A stretch of DNA of 64,000 nt from Chitinophaga jiangningensis (GTDB lineage: Bacteria; Bacteroidota; Bacteroidia; Chitinophagales; Chitinophagaceae). Made by a program: the position numbers and the translations under genes. Shown in pieces: positions 45,897 through 54,809 of the stretch. The notes under the pieces were generated by a model. It ran no database searches. It saw nothing but the letters and a program-made list of their open reading frames with translations, and was not told the origin of the DNA. Numbering within the stretch: position 1 is the stretch's first letter; every line of letters starts with the position of its first letter. Where the stretch lies: contig NZ_FRBL01000001.1 of assembly GCF_900142605.1 (NCBI RefSeq), forward strand, positions 248,001 to 312,000, read 5' to 3'.

Positions 45897-45931
45897 AAAA
45901 AAGCCCGTTCTGTAAACAGAACGGGCTTTTT
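45897..45931. terminator. Bidirectional terminator
   Basis: AAAAAGCCCGTTCTG / CAGAACGGGCTTTTT, perfect stem, loop TAAA, between the convergent cyclase and rpsA genes. Confidence 0.93.
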
Positions 45932-45952
45932 CAATTATGCTAAGAAACGATC

Positions 45953-47836
45953 TTACTGTGCAGATTTCTCTTCACCACCTTCAGACTGTTTCAGTTTTTC
46001 GCGCAGTTCTGCGAGAGCACCCAGATCACCTAAAGTAGCTTTTTCTACTTTACCCTGGATGTTTTTCACAGCTTTACGAGTTTTGTCAGCTTCTTCGCGT
46101 TTTTCTTTCACGACAGCTTGTTTCTCTTCAGCCTGAGCTTTTTCCCAAACGCGGGTATGAGAAACCAGGATACGTTTTTCGGAGCGATCGAATTCGATGA
46201 TCATGAATTCTTTCACGTCTTCAACGTTGATTGGTTTATCATCTTCAGTTCTCAGGTGACGGGCAGGAGCGTAAGCTTCCAGACCGTACTGCAGCTGAAC
46301 GGTAGCACCTTTTTCGTCTTTCTTCACAACGGTACCTTCGTGTACGGAGTTGATCGGGAAGATAGTTTCGAAGGTGTTCCAAGGATCTTCTTCGATCTGT
46401 TTGTGACCGAGGCTCAGCTTGCGGTTTTCTTTATCAATACCCAGGATCACTACGTCGATTTCGTTACCAACTTTAGTGTACTCAGATGGGTGGTTGAAAC
46501 GTTTGATCCAGGAGAGGTCGGAGATGTGGATCATACCACCGATACCAGTTTCCAGTTCAACGAATACGCCATAAGGAGTGATGTTTTTCACGATACCTTT
46601 GTGACGGCTGTCAACAGGGAATTTAGTTTCGATAGTAGCCCAAGGATCTTCTGTCAGTTGTTTGATAGACAGAGACATTTTACGCTCTTCTTTGCTCAGG
46701 GTTACCACCACTGCTTCGTATTCTTCGCCTAATTTGAAGAATTCCTTAGCGTTGATTGGAGTAGAAGCCCATGAGATTTCAGATACGTGAACCAGACCTT
46801 CAACACCTGGCATGATTTCCAGGAATGCACCGTAATCTTCGATGTTTACTACTTTACCTTTTACTTTAGCACCTTCAGTGATGGTAGCTGGTAAAGTATC
46901 CCATGGATGAGGAGTCAGTTGTTTGTAGCCCAGGCTTATGCGACGTTTTTCGTCATCGAAGTCAAGCACAACAACGTTGATTTTCTGATCCATCTGGAGC
47001 ACTTCGGATGGGTGAGAGATACGACCCCAGCTGATATCGGTGATATACAGCAGACCGTCGAGACCACCCAGGTCGATGAATGCACCGAAGTCGGTGATAT
47101 TTTTGATGGTACCTTCCAGCACCTGGCCTTTCTCCAGTTTGCTGATGATATCCACTCTCTGTTGTTCGATATCGCTTTCGATCAGCGCTTTGTGAGAAAC
47201 TACGGCGTTGCGGATGGTTTCGTTTACTTTCACCACTTTGAACTCCATAGTTTTACCAACGAACTGGTCGTAATCGGTAACTGGTTTCACATCGATCTGA
47301 GAACCTGGCAGGAAGGTTTCCATACCATAAACGTCTACGATCAAGCCGCCTTTGGTTTTGCTGGTAACAGTACCAGTAACCACCTCGCCAGTTTTGTAAA
47401 CTTCCACGATTTTTTCCCATGCACGTTTTTGACGAGCCTGTTTACGGCTCAGGTGCAGGTTACCATCGCGGTCTTCTTTTTCTACCACCAGTACTTCTAC
47501 ATCGTCACCGATTTTCAGACCTGGCAGATCACGGAATTCGTTCAGGGAGATCAGACCGTCGGATTTGAAACCGATGTTGATCACTACATCTGTGTTAGTC
47601 AGACCTACTACAGTACCGTTCAGGAGGCTGTTTTCTTCAAACACCTTGAAAGTGCTATCGTAAGTTGCATCGTACTTTTCTTTTTCAGCTTTGCTGTAAG
47701 AAGAAACGTTACGTTTGTCTACGCTCCAGTCGAAATCGTCGTGAGCAGTAGCAACAGGTGCATTTTTTACCGCTGTTTCTACCGGAGTAGCCTGTTGTTC
47801 AGCGTTTTGTTCGTTAGGAATGTTGTTTTCGCTCAT
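45953..47836 (-). CDS. rpsA: 30S ribosomal protein S1
   Basis: 627 residues with six S1 (OB-fold) repeats beginning near residues 72, 152, 237, 322, 408 and 493 (for example GTIKNITDFGAFIDLGGLDG and GIVKNITPYGVFVELETGIGG). An acidic, Gln-rich N-terminal extension of about 65 residues and a Lys/Glu-rich C-terminal tail surround them. S1 brings mRNA to the small subunit; in Bacteroidota, where Shine-Dalgarno sites are weak, it matters for start selection. Single gene with its own promoter. Confidence 0.97.
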   Translation of the reverse strand: MSENNIPNEQNAEQQATPVETAVKNAPVATAHDDFDWSVDKRNVSSYSKAEKEKYDATYDSTFKVFEENSLLNGTVVGLTNTDVVINIGFKSDGLISLNEFRDLPGLKIGDDVEVLVVEKEDRDGNLHLSRKQARQKRAWEKIVEVYKTGEVVTGTVTSKTKGGLIVDVYGMETFLPGSQIDVKPVTDYDQFVGKTMEFKVVKVNETIRNAVVSHKALIESDIEQQRVDIISKLEKGQVLEGTIKNITDFGAFIDLGGLDGLLYITDISWGRISHPSEVLQMDQKINVVVLDFDDEKRRISLGYKQLTPHPWDTLPATITEGAKVKGKVVNIEDYGAFLEIMPGVEGLVHVSEISWASTPINAKEFFKLGEEYEAVVVTLSKEERKMSLSIKQLTEDPWATIETKFPVDSRHKGIVKNITPYGVFVELETGIGGMIHISDLSWIKRFNHPSEYTKVGNEIDVVILGIDKENRKLSLGHKQIEEDPWNTFETIFPINSVHEGTVVKKDEKGATVQLQYGLEAYAPARHLRTEDDKPINVEDVKEFMIIEFDRSEKRILVSHTRVWEKAQAEEKQAVVKEKREEADKTRKAVKNIQGKVEKATLGDLGALAELREKLKQSEGGEEKSAQ

Positions 47837-48196
47837 AAAAATTTGTGTTTTGACCCGGAATACCCGGGCCCCCTTTTTAATTGGGACTGCAAAAATACGG
47901 AATTTCGGCCGGTTTTCCGTGTATTAACAGAAGATTATCAAACCGGGTGGCCGGCCGTTTTTCCCCGGCACCTGAAGCACGGGACAAAACCGGTAGCGCG
48001 TAGGGGCTACGCCGCTTCTATCCGCCAGATGAAGCAATAGTCCGAGGGGAAAAAAAGTGCGATCCGGTAAGAACTATCGTAACAGATATTTGTTTTAATT
48101 CGAATAAGAACAGAACAAAATATTTGTCTTTTACTGCCGCGGCATTTTTATTGCAGTGCAACCAAAATTCCCGGATTTTTATATTAATTTGTAGAT
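47837..48196. other. Divergent intergenic gap rpsA / rhomboid
   Basis: Holds a -7 box for rpsA at 47890-47897 and a small GCGTAG-ggg-CTACGC hairpin at 47998-48012. No gene seen; a plus-strand open frame running in from rpsA is a shadow. Confidence 0.6.
47890..47897 (-). promoter_or_regulatory. -7 promoter box for rpsA
   Basis: TATTTTTG on the minus strand, 54 bases before the ATG; the -33 site is not consensus. Confidence 0.5.
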
Positions 48197-49072
48197 ATGA
48201 ACGGGACCTCTTTTCAATCGGATATTCGCTATTGGCTTAGGCAAGGGAACACAGTTAACCATCTGTTATTCTGGAATATTATCGTATTCCTGGCATTGAA
48301 CATTTTACGCCTGGTAGATATTATCTCCAACACCGGAATTTATACACTGGTATACAATCAGGTAGCCCTGCATGCAAGCCCATCGGTATTTATTACCAAG
48401 CCCTGGGGGTTATTGACCTATATGTTTGCGCATGTGGGTATTCTGCATATTCTTTTCAACATGCTGAACCTCTTCTGGTTTGGTAATATTTTCAGGGAGA
48501 TGTTAGGGAATCAGCGGGTATTGCCCGTGTATCTGCTGGGAGGAATCGCCGGCGGGCTCATTTATATGGGCTCCTACTATCTTTTTGTACCTGCCCCGGA
48601 CGCCCTTATGATCGGTGCTTCCGCCTCCGTGATGTGCCTGCTGGTAGCAGCGGCCACCCAGGTGCCCAATTACGAAATCGGCCTGATGTTCATTGGCGCC
48701 ATCAAACTGAAATGGCTGGCACTCGCACTGGTAATCATCGGGGTCATCACCATGTTCGACGGTAACTTTGGCGGTGTGATGTCGCACCTCGGCGGCGCTG
48801 CCCTCGGTTTCGCCTATATTAAACTGCTGCAAAACGGCACCGACCTGGCCCGGCCACTTATCTGGCTCTTCTCCCCTGCCCAGCGCAGCAGCGTAAAACC
48901 AGCCGTGAAGAAATTCAAACCTAAAAAATCACCGCTGAAAGTGGTGAAAAAAGCGGATGAAAATCCTCAAAGCCGACTGGACCAACTGCTGGATAAAATC
49001 AATGAAAAAGGTTACAACAGCCTGAGCGCAGAAGAAAAAGCCTGGCTGGAAAAAATGAGCAAGGAAAAATAA
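48197..49072 (+). CDS. Rhomboid-family intramembrane serine protease
   Basis: 291 residues with six or seven membrane spans in the first 225. The catalytic Ser is in the GASASV motif (about residue 136), and the His partner is in MSHLGGAALGFAY near residue 196. AHVGILHILFNMLNLFWFG is the conserved second-span region. A basic linker and a small helical C-terminal domain (LDQLLDKINEKGYNSLSAEEKAWL) follow, common in Bacteroidota rhomboids. It cleaves membrane-spanning substrates that cannot be named here. Confidence 0.92.
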   Translation: MNGTSFQSDIRYWLRQGNTVNHLLFWNIIVFLALNILRLVDIISNTGIYTLVYNQVALHASPSVFITKPWGLLTYMFAHVGILHILFNMLNLFWFGNIFREMLGNQRVLPVYLLGGIAGGLIYMGSYYLFVPAPDALMIGASASVMCLLVAAATQVPNYEIGLMFIGAIKLKWLALALVIIGVITMFDGNFGGVMSHLGGAALGFAYIKLLQNGTDLARPLIWLFSPAQRSSVKPAVKKFKPKKSPLKVVKKADENPQSRLDQLLDKINEKGYNSLSAEEKAWLEKMSKEK

Positions 49073-49167
49073 GGTTGCTGTTGCCAATATCGGGGAATAT
49101 TATCCGGAAATACCAATACGCTGATAAGCTATCCGTTGCCAACACGGGGCTTCTCCAATCATTTGAT

Positions 49168-49175
49168 TAACTTTG
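49168..49175 (+). promoter_or_regulatory. -7 promoter box for ispH
   Basis: TAACTTTG, 27 bases before the ATG. Directly downstream is GCCAA-N6-TTGGC (49175-49190), a small dyad that could be an operator. Confidence 0.5.
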
Positions 49176-49202
49176 CCAACAATTATTGGCTCAACAATAC
49201 TC

Positions 49203-50420
49203 ATGAAAACATTTAACGTTCCGGTGATATATCGCAGCCCGCTGATTACGGCTATTAAAAATAAACGTAAGCAGCAGGACCGCATGAAGAAAGATTTTAC
49301 CCCTACCGTGCTGGATTTCGGCCCGCTTAAGATCCTCCTGGCCCGCCACTTTGGCTTTTGCTACGGTGTGGAAAATGCCATAGAAATCGCCTTCAGAACC
49401 GTGGACGAAAACCCGGACAAACGTATATTCCTCCTCAGCGAAATGATTCACAATCCACATGTTAACAACGACCTGCTCAGCAGAGGCGTGCGTTTCCTGA
49501 TGGATACCAGCGGCAAACAACTCGTGCCCTGGGAAGAACTCCAGCCGGATGATATCGTGATCGTTCCCGCCTTCGGCACCACCCTGGAAATCGAAAAACA
49601 CCTCGAAAGCCTGGGTATCGAACCGCTCAAATACAATACTACCTGCCCCTTTGTAGAAAGGGTATGGAATAAAGCCGAACAAATCGGTGAAAAAAATTAC
49701 ACCGTCATTGTACACGGTAAGCCTAAACACGAAGAAACCAGGGCTACCTTTAGTCATAGCCAGTCCAATACCGCTACCCTCGTAGTGAAGGATATGAAAG
49801 AAGCCATCGTGCTGGGTGAGTTTATCACCGGTAAGCGCCCGGCTGCCGCATTTGCCGAAACCTTCGCCGGCCAGTTTTCCAACGGCTTCGACGTGGAACG
49901 CGACCTGCAACGGGTGGGTGTAGTGAACCAAACCACCATGCTGGCCACCGAAACACAGGCTATCGCTGACTATATCAAAAACGTAATGGTGGAAAAATAC
50001 GGCCTCACTGAGGAAACCATCGGAGAACGCTTTGCCGATACCCGCGATACTCTCTGCTACGCCACCAACGACAACCAGACCGCCGTTACCGGCATGCTCC
50101 AGGAACCTGCCGACCTGGCCGTGGTGGTTGGCGGCTACAACAGCTCCAATACCTCCCACCTCGTGGAACTCTGTGAAGAAAAGCTGCCTACCTACTTCGT
50201 GTCCGACCCGGCACAACTGGAATCAGCCAGCTCTATCCACCACTACGATTTCCACCATAAACAGGAATTACACAGCAATACCTTTTTACCGGCTAAAGAC
50301 CAGGTCACTATTTTACTAACAAGCGGCGCTTCCTGCCCTGATGCATTAGTAGAAGGCGTAATACGTCGGCTGCTCTCCTTCTACCAACTGGAACACCTGG
50401 CAGACGAGATAGTTATATAA
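49203..50420 (+). CDS. ispH: 4-hydroxy-3-methylbut-2-enyl diphosphate reductase
   Basis: 405 residues from ATG 49203 (MKTFNVPVIYRSPLI). Last step of the MEP isoprenoid pathway, giving IPP and DMAPP. The three iron-sulfur Cys are in HFGFCYGV, NTTCPFV and SGASCPDALVEG. VVVGGYNSSNTSHL binds the diphosphate and the TMLATETQAI segment matches the family. The protein is longer than E. coli IspH (316) and fits the long form seen in Bacteroidota and cyanobacteria. A start at 49173 lies on the promoter and is rejected. Confidence 0.95.
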   Translation: MKTFNVPVIYRSPLITAIKNKRKQQDRMKKDFTPTVLDFGPLKILLARHFGFCYGVENAIEIAFRTVDENPDKRIFLLSEMIHNPHVNNDLLSRGVRFLMDTSGKQLVPWEELQPDDIVIVPAFGTTLEIEKHLESLGIEPLKYNTTCPFVERVWNKAEQIGEKNYTVIVHGKPKHEETRATFSHSQSNTATLVVKDMKEAIVLGEFITGKRPAAAFAETFAGQFSNGFDVERDLQRVGVVNQTTMLATETQAIADYIKNVMVEKYGLTEETIGERFADTRDTLCYATNDNQTAVTGMLQEPADLAVVVGGYNSSNTSHLVELCEEKLPTYFVSDPAQLESASSIHHYDFHHKQELHSNTFLPAKDQVTILLTSGASCPDALVEGVIRRLLSFYQLEHLADEIVI

Positions 50421-50464
50421 AATAAATATTATCTGTAGAGAACTTATTGGTAAGTATATAAAAC

Positions 50465-50492
50465 AAAAAAGACACCTTCCGGTGCCTTTTTT
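50465..50492 (+). terminator. Terminator of ispH
   Basis: AAAAAG-A-CACC, loop TTCC, GGTG-C-CTTTTTT; one mismatch, then a T run. Confidence 0.8.
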
Positions 50493-50689
50493 CTTTGGGG
50501 CTAATCACGCTAGTAATGCAGAGAATAAAATCTTTATATAAGAGTTATATTGAAATCGTAATACAAAGCTAAACTTTTGCTAAAACTCTTACAACAGCCA
50601 ATTATTATCCGGTAGCAATTTTACTATAAGTGGTATAAAAACGTATAAATCTGGAATTCGCATTTTAGATTGATACTTAGGTTCTAAGC

Positions 50690-51454
50690 CTAGAACTGCA
50701 TTGCCTTTTTCAGGAATTCAGCTTTGCGTCTTCTTGACACTTCCACTTGCGTACCATCACTCATCAATGCGAAACCACCTTCTCCCTGGATATAAGATTG
50801 CATTTGCTGCAGGTTGATAAGATGGGAGTTATGCACACGGAAAAAGTCCACGTCCGTCAGCAGTTCCTCAAACTCCTTTAGCGGGCGGGATACCATCAGG
50901 TTCTTTTTGTCGGTAAAGAAAATCTTGGTGTAGTTACCGGTGGACTCACATCTTACTATATTCTGTACGGGCATAAACACCAATCCGTTAATAGTAGGCA
51001 GGGCTATTTTCTTATGTGTTTGCTGTAACGTTTTCATATTCTGCAAAAACACTTCGAGCGGAGAAGAGGCAGGGTCCTTGCTTTTATGGAGCTGCTTTTC
51101 GCGAAACTTGTCCAACGCATCCTGAAGCTCCTTTACACTAAAGGGTTTCAGCAGGTAATCCAGGGCATTGAACTTAATCGCCTTCAGGGCATACTGCTCG
51201 TAGGCAGTGGTAAAAATAACGTCAAAGGTTATACGCTCGTACTGGCGCAACAGTTCAAAACCGTTCTGGTGCGGCATCTCCACATCCAGAAAAACCAGGT
51301 CGGGCTGCAATTCATCAATAATCTCACGGGCTTCTTTTACACTTTGAGCGGCGCCTATAACATTTACACCGGGGCACTTTTTTAGTAACATCGTTTGCAG
51401 CGCCTCAATACAGTGTTGCTCATCATCTACGATAATGGCTTTTATCTCACTCAT
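50690..51454 (-). CDS. LytTR-type response regulator
   Basis: 254 residues. Receiver domain (1-120) with Asp10/Asp11, the phospho-acceptor Asp57 in LVFLDVEMPH, and Lys in YLLKPFS. The LytTR DNA-binding domain covers about 150-252 (IVRCESTGNYTKIFF, FFRVHNSHLINLQQMQ, EVSRRRKAEFLKKA). It lies 20 bases after its histidine kinase. The targets are not apparent from neighbours; LytTR regulators often control envelope or secreted products. Confidence 0.95.
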   Translation of the reverse strand: MSEIKAIIVDDEQHCIEALQTMLLKKCPGVNVIGAAQSVKEAREIIDELQPDLVFLDVEMPHQNGFELLRQYERITFDVIFTTAYEQYALKAIKFNALDYLLKPFSVKELQDALDKFREKQLHKSKDPASSPLEVFLQNMKTLQQTHKKIALPTINGLVFMPVQNIVRCESTGNYTKIFFTDKKNLMVSRPLKEFEELLTDVDFFRVHNSHLINLQQMQSYIQGEGGFALMSDGTQVEVSRRRKAEFLKKAMQF

Positions 51455-51474
51455 TTATGTAGGTTTTAGGTGGT

Positions 51475-53436
51475 TCAGAAAATGAATTCTGCAGGTAATA
51501 TAATGGTGACACGGGTACCTGTTGGCTCACCGGCAGCATTTACCAGGTCGGTAATCTCTACGCTGGCATCTTTATTATTGATCTTACGGATCAGATCAAT
51601 ACGCCCCTGAGTCACTTTCATTCCCACGGAATTATGTGTTTTGCCTTTCCGCTCCTTTATCTCCATGGCCTTTTTGCGGCCAATACCATTATCTTCTATA
51701 GTACATATCAGGCTACGCCCGCTCAGCCTGATCCTGATTTCCAGTAGCCCCTTTTCGGCCAGCTTATGCACCAAGCCGTGCCAGATGGCATTTTCCACAT
51801 AAGGCTGCAATATCATCGGGGGGATCAGCACTTCATCATCATTAATATCATCAGCCACCACGATGTGGTAATCAAAGATACCATTACATCTCAATGATTC
51901 AAGGTCCAGGTATAACTGCAGGGATTCCAGCTCCTTATTGAGGGGAACAAAGGTATGCTGGGTGTTATCCAGGATCAACCTCATCAGTTTCGAGAACTTG
52001 GTCAGATAGTCACTGGCTTCTTCCTGATTATTACTCCATATATAACGATGAATGGAACTTAAGGAATTGAAGATGAAGTGTGGATTCATTTGCGACCGGA
52101 GCGACTTCAGCTCCAACTGCAAGGTTTGCTTGTTCTCTTCCAGATTGCGGTGGCGAATATAAAAGAAGCCGCCCACGGCCATCATCACCAGAAAGGCGAT
52201 CAGTGAAAAGATCAGCAGTACATTGCGTTTGGTACGCATCTGTGCCATGATTTTGTCGTGCTCGAGGTTGCGGATCTGATTGTCTTTCAGGTCCACATCA
52301 TAAATCGTTTGCATCTGGTTAAGTGCCATGGCCGACTTCTCATCCAGTATACTATCCTTATACAACAACGATTGCTGCGTGGCTTCCAGGGATTTGCGGA
52401 AGTCGCCGCTGCTTTTGTAATCCTCCGCCATGGCCTTATAGGTATCCATCAGAATGGATTTAAAGCCCAAATAGGCGCTCAACCCTATCGCCTGCTGAAA
52501 GAAATGATAAGCTTCTTCGTGCTTACCCTGCACGCTCAGCAGCTTGCCTATGTTCATATAACTTTCGGCAATATGCACCTTATCATCCACCTGGTCATTA
52601 GCTCTTAGCGCCTTTTGCAGGTATTCCATGGCCAGCGCATATTCCTTTTTTTCCTGGTAGGCGGACCCCAGGCAGTTGTAACAGATCACCATTCCTGTTA
52701 CATTCTTCAGCTTTTCATTGATGGCCAGGGAACTTTTATAGTACTGAATCGCCAGGTCCAGCTTCCCCTGCCCCTGGTAGGAATATCCCAGGTTGCCCAG
52801 GTTGATGGCCATGCCCAGCGGGTTGTTACTTTCTTCTTCCAGCTTCAGGGCATGCTGGAAGCGTTCAATCGCTTCGTCGTACTTCTTTTCGGTCAGCTGG
52901 ATGTTGCCGATACTGTTGGTGGCCACGCAAATGTTCTTCACATTCTTAATGTCTTCTGCGATCTGCAAGGCGGCAAAGTGGAAATCGAAAGCCTTTTGCA
53001 GCTTATCCTGGCGGCGACAATCCACACCGGCGTTATTGAGCGACTGGCACAGCAGCAGGGAGTCTTTGGCCTCCCGGGCGTATTTCACCGCCCTTTCGTG
53101 ATAGTCTTCCGCAAGGATGTACTGGGATTTATTTCTTTTACTGGTACCTAGTTCATTATAGGCGAGGGCAAGCCCCCTGGGGTATTTGAGCTGCTGACTC
53201 AGCGCGATGGCGCTGAGGATAAAGGCATTTTCAGTTTTGGTAGCATCGAAATAACGGGCAGTGTTGCGGCCCTGATCCAGCATGACCCTTACGGTGGACG
53301 TATCCGGCCGCAGCTGGCGAACGGAGTCCAGCAGTCGGAATGTGGTAACGGAGTCCTGTGCAAACACACGGGGCATGGCTCCTACCAGAAAGAGGAGCAG
53401 GTAGCTACATACTGATTTGATTGACATCAGCAGCAA
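51475..53436 (-). CDS. LytS-type sensor histidine kinase with TPR sensor region
   Basis: 653 residues: signal peptide or first span (ending RVFAQ), tetratricopeptide repeats at about 75-360 (GNLGYSYQGQGKLDLAIQYYKSS), a coiled coil, one membrane span near 395-420, then the His_kinase domain with the phospho-acceptor region NPHFIFNSLSSIHRYIW (about 450) and an ATPase domain (EDNGIGRKKAMEI, about 582). The TPR part should lie in the periplasm and read protein or peptide partners. Co-transcribed with the LytTR regulator downstream. Confidence 0.93.
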   Translation of the reverse strand: MLLMSIKSVCSYLLLFLVGAMPRVFAQDSVTTFRLLDSVRQLRPDTSTVRVMLDQGRNTARYFDATKTENAFILSAIALSQQLKYPRGLALAYNELGTSKRNKSQYILAEDYHERAVKYAREAKDSLLLCQSLNNAGVDCRRQDKLQKAFDFHFAALQIAEDIKNVKNICVATNSIGNIQLTEKKYDEAIERFQHALKLEEESNNPLGMAINLGNLGYSYQGQGKLDLAIQYYKSSLAINEKLKNVTGMVICYNCLGSAYQEKKEYALAMEYLQKALRANDQVDDKVHIAESYMNIGKLLSVQGKHEEAYHFFQQAIGLSAYLGFKSILMDTYKAMAEDYKSSGDFRKSLEATQQSLLYKDSILDEKSAMALNQMQTIYDVDLKDNQIRNLEHDKIMAQMRTKRNVLLIFSLIAFLVMMAVGGFFYIRHRNLEENKQTLQLELKSLRSQMNPHFIFNSLSSIHRYIWSNNQEEASDYLTKFSKLMRLILDNTQHTFVPLNKELESLQLYLDLESLRCNGIFDYHIVVADDINDDEVLIPPMILQPYVENAIWHGLVHKLAEKGLLEIRIRLSGRSLICTIEDNGIGRKKAMEIKERKGKTHNSVGMKVTQGRIDLIRKINNKDASVEITDLVNAAGEPTGTRVTIILPAEFIF

Positions 53437-53467
53437 GTTACCAAAAAAGTGGTTTTGTTTTAGGTGG

Positions 53468-53543
53468 AGGCGATTCTTCCATCACCGTCGGTGATGAAAG
53501 AATCGCCTGGGAGCAGGGGCTTTCGCCCAACCCTCAGGCGATC
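53468..53543. repeat. W-W'-W paired hairpin element H
   Basis: Hairpin 1: 19-bp arms 53468-53486 / 53490-53508 with one 2x2 mismatch, loop GTC. Hairpin 2: outer ATCGCCTG (53502) / CAGGCGAT (to 53542) and inner GGGC-tttc-GCCC. The word AGGCGAT stands at both ends and its complement at the junction. It lies in the gap between GH130 and the kinase. Confidence 0.8.
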
Positions 53544-53582
53544 AAAGAAAAGGGAAAGAAAGCAACAGGTATCGGTATTAAT

Positions 53583-53593
53583 TTAGGGAGATG
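53583..53593 (+). repeat. Dispersed intergenic word, copy 5
   Basis: TTAGGGAGATG; a second near-copy in opposite direction (CATCTCCCC) follows at 53611. Confidence 0.6.
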
Positions 53594-53628
53594 CCGGCCC
53601 GGCGGACATACATCTCCCCGAAACCTGA

Positions 53629-54804
53629 TTACCGGTTCGCCTCAATAATGGCCATCACTGTGTCAACACTGGCGGCGGACCTGAACTGATCCGGGGCGGT
53701 GTTTTTCACATAATCCAGCAGCCGGTCGATGGACGACACAGCTACGTGCATGCGGGTATCAGAGGAAGCATAATATATTAATACGCGACCGTCTTCATCG
53801 GCGATCCAGCCGTTGGAGAACAGCACGTTGGAAACATCTCCTACTCTTTCCAGGCCTTCAGGCGCCATAAAGTACCCGGCGGGTTTGTGGGTAACTTTGG
53901 TGATGTCGTGCAGGTCGGTGAGGAACATATATAATACATAGCGGAACCCGGCGGCGGTGTTACGTACACCGTGCGCCAGGTGCAGCCAGCCTTCTGTAGT
54001 TTTTATTGGGGCAGGACCCTGGCCGTTTTTCAGCTCACTCACCGTGTGGTAGTGCCGCGGATCAATAACGGTTTCGGTTGTCACCACCGCCTGTGTCATA
54101 TCTTTCGTATAGCCGATGGCGATACCACCTCCGGAACCGGCTTCAATAAAGTTATCCTGGGGGCGGGTATAAAGGGCATACTGACCATTCACAAACTCCG
54201 GATGCAGCACCACGTTCCTTTGCTGCGGCGAGCTGGTGATCAGGTCCGGCAGGCGTTCCCACTGCTCCATGTCACTGGTACGAATAATGCCGCACTGCGC
54301 AATGGCGGACGACATATCGCCGGGAGCCGCCTTAGGGTCTTTACGCTCCGTGCAAAACAATCCGTAGATATAGCCGTCTTCATGGGCGGTAAGGCGTACG
54401 TCGTATACGTTCACATCCGGACTATCGGTTTCGGGTATACGCACCGGTGCCGGACGGAACTCCCATTGTTGGATACCATCCTTACTCTCTGCGATGGCGA
54501 AGAAAGATTTACGGTCGGCACCTTCCACACGCACCATCATCAGGTATTTGTTGTTCCATTTGATGGCCCCTGCATTGAAGGTGGCATTGATGCCGAAACG
54601 CTCCATCAGGTATGGGTTGCGGCCCGGGTGGAGGTCGTAACGCCAGTGCAGCGGTGTATGCGCTGCCGTTAGTACCGGATAGCGGTACCGTTCGAAGATG
54701 CCGTTGCCTGGCAGTATAGGTTCGTTTACTAATTGTATAAGCGCTGACTGCTCGTGCTGCAGTTCGTTAAGCCGTTGACTGAATATTTCTTCTCGCATTC
54801 TCAT
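53629..54804 (-). CDS. GH130 glycoside phosphorylase (mannosyl-glucose/mannoside phosphorylase-like)
   Basis: 391 residues with a five-blade propeller fold. GRNPYLMERFGINATFNAGA and MMVRVEGADRKS are GH130_1-type, and the proton-donor Asp is in NVYDVRLT (Asp135). HPEFVNGQYALYTRPQ and HLAHGVRNTAAGFRY bind sugar and phosphate. Close relatives phosphorolyse mannosyl-glucose to mannose-1-phosphate and glucose in the cytoplasm. It begins 5 bases after the symporter stop, so importer and phosphorylase are coupled. Exact substrate (mannosyl-glucose or mannobiose) is not decided. A second Met, two residues in, could be the start. Confidence 0.9.
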   Translation of the reverse strand: MRMREEIFSQRLNELQHEQSALIQLVNEPILPGNGIFERYRYPVLTAAHTPLHWRYDLHPGRNPYLMERFGINATFNAGAIKWNNKYLMMVRVEGADRKSFFAIAESKDGIQQWEFRPAPVRIPETDSPDVNVYDVRLTAHEDGYIYGLFCTERKDPKAAPGDMSSAIAQCGIIRTSDMEQWERLPDLITSSPQQRNVVLHPEFVNGQYALYTRPQDNFIEAGSGGGIAIGYTKDMTQAVVTTETVIDPRHYHTVSELKNGQGPAPIKTTEGWLHLAHGVRNTAAGFRYVLYMFLTDLHDITKVTHKPAGYFMAPEGLERVGDVSNVLFSNGWIADEDGRVLIYYASSDTRMHVAVSSIDRLLDYVKNTAPDQFRSAASVDTVMAIIEANR

Positions 54805-54809
54805 TTTAT

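Noticed and set aside
46907..48040. Long plus-strand open frame (377 codons) over rpsA
   Set aside because: It is the reverse-strand shadow of S1 repeats, with low-complexity composition and no family features.
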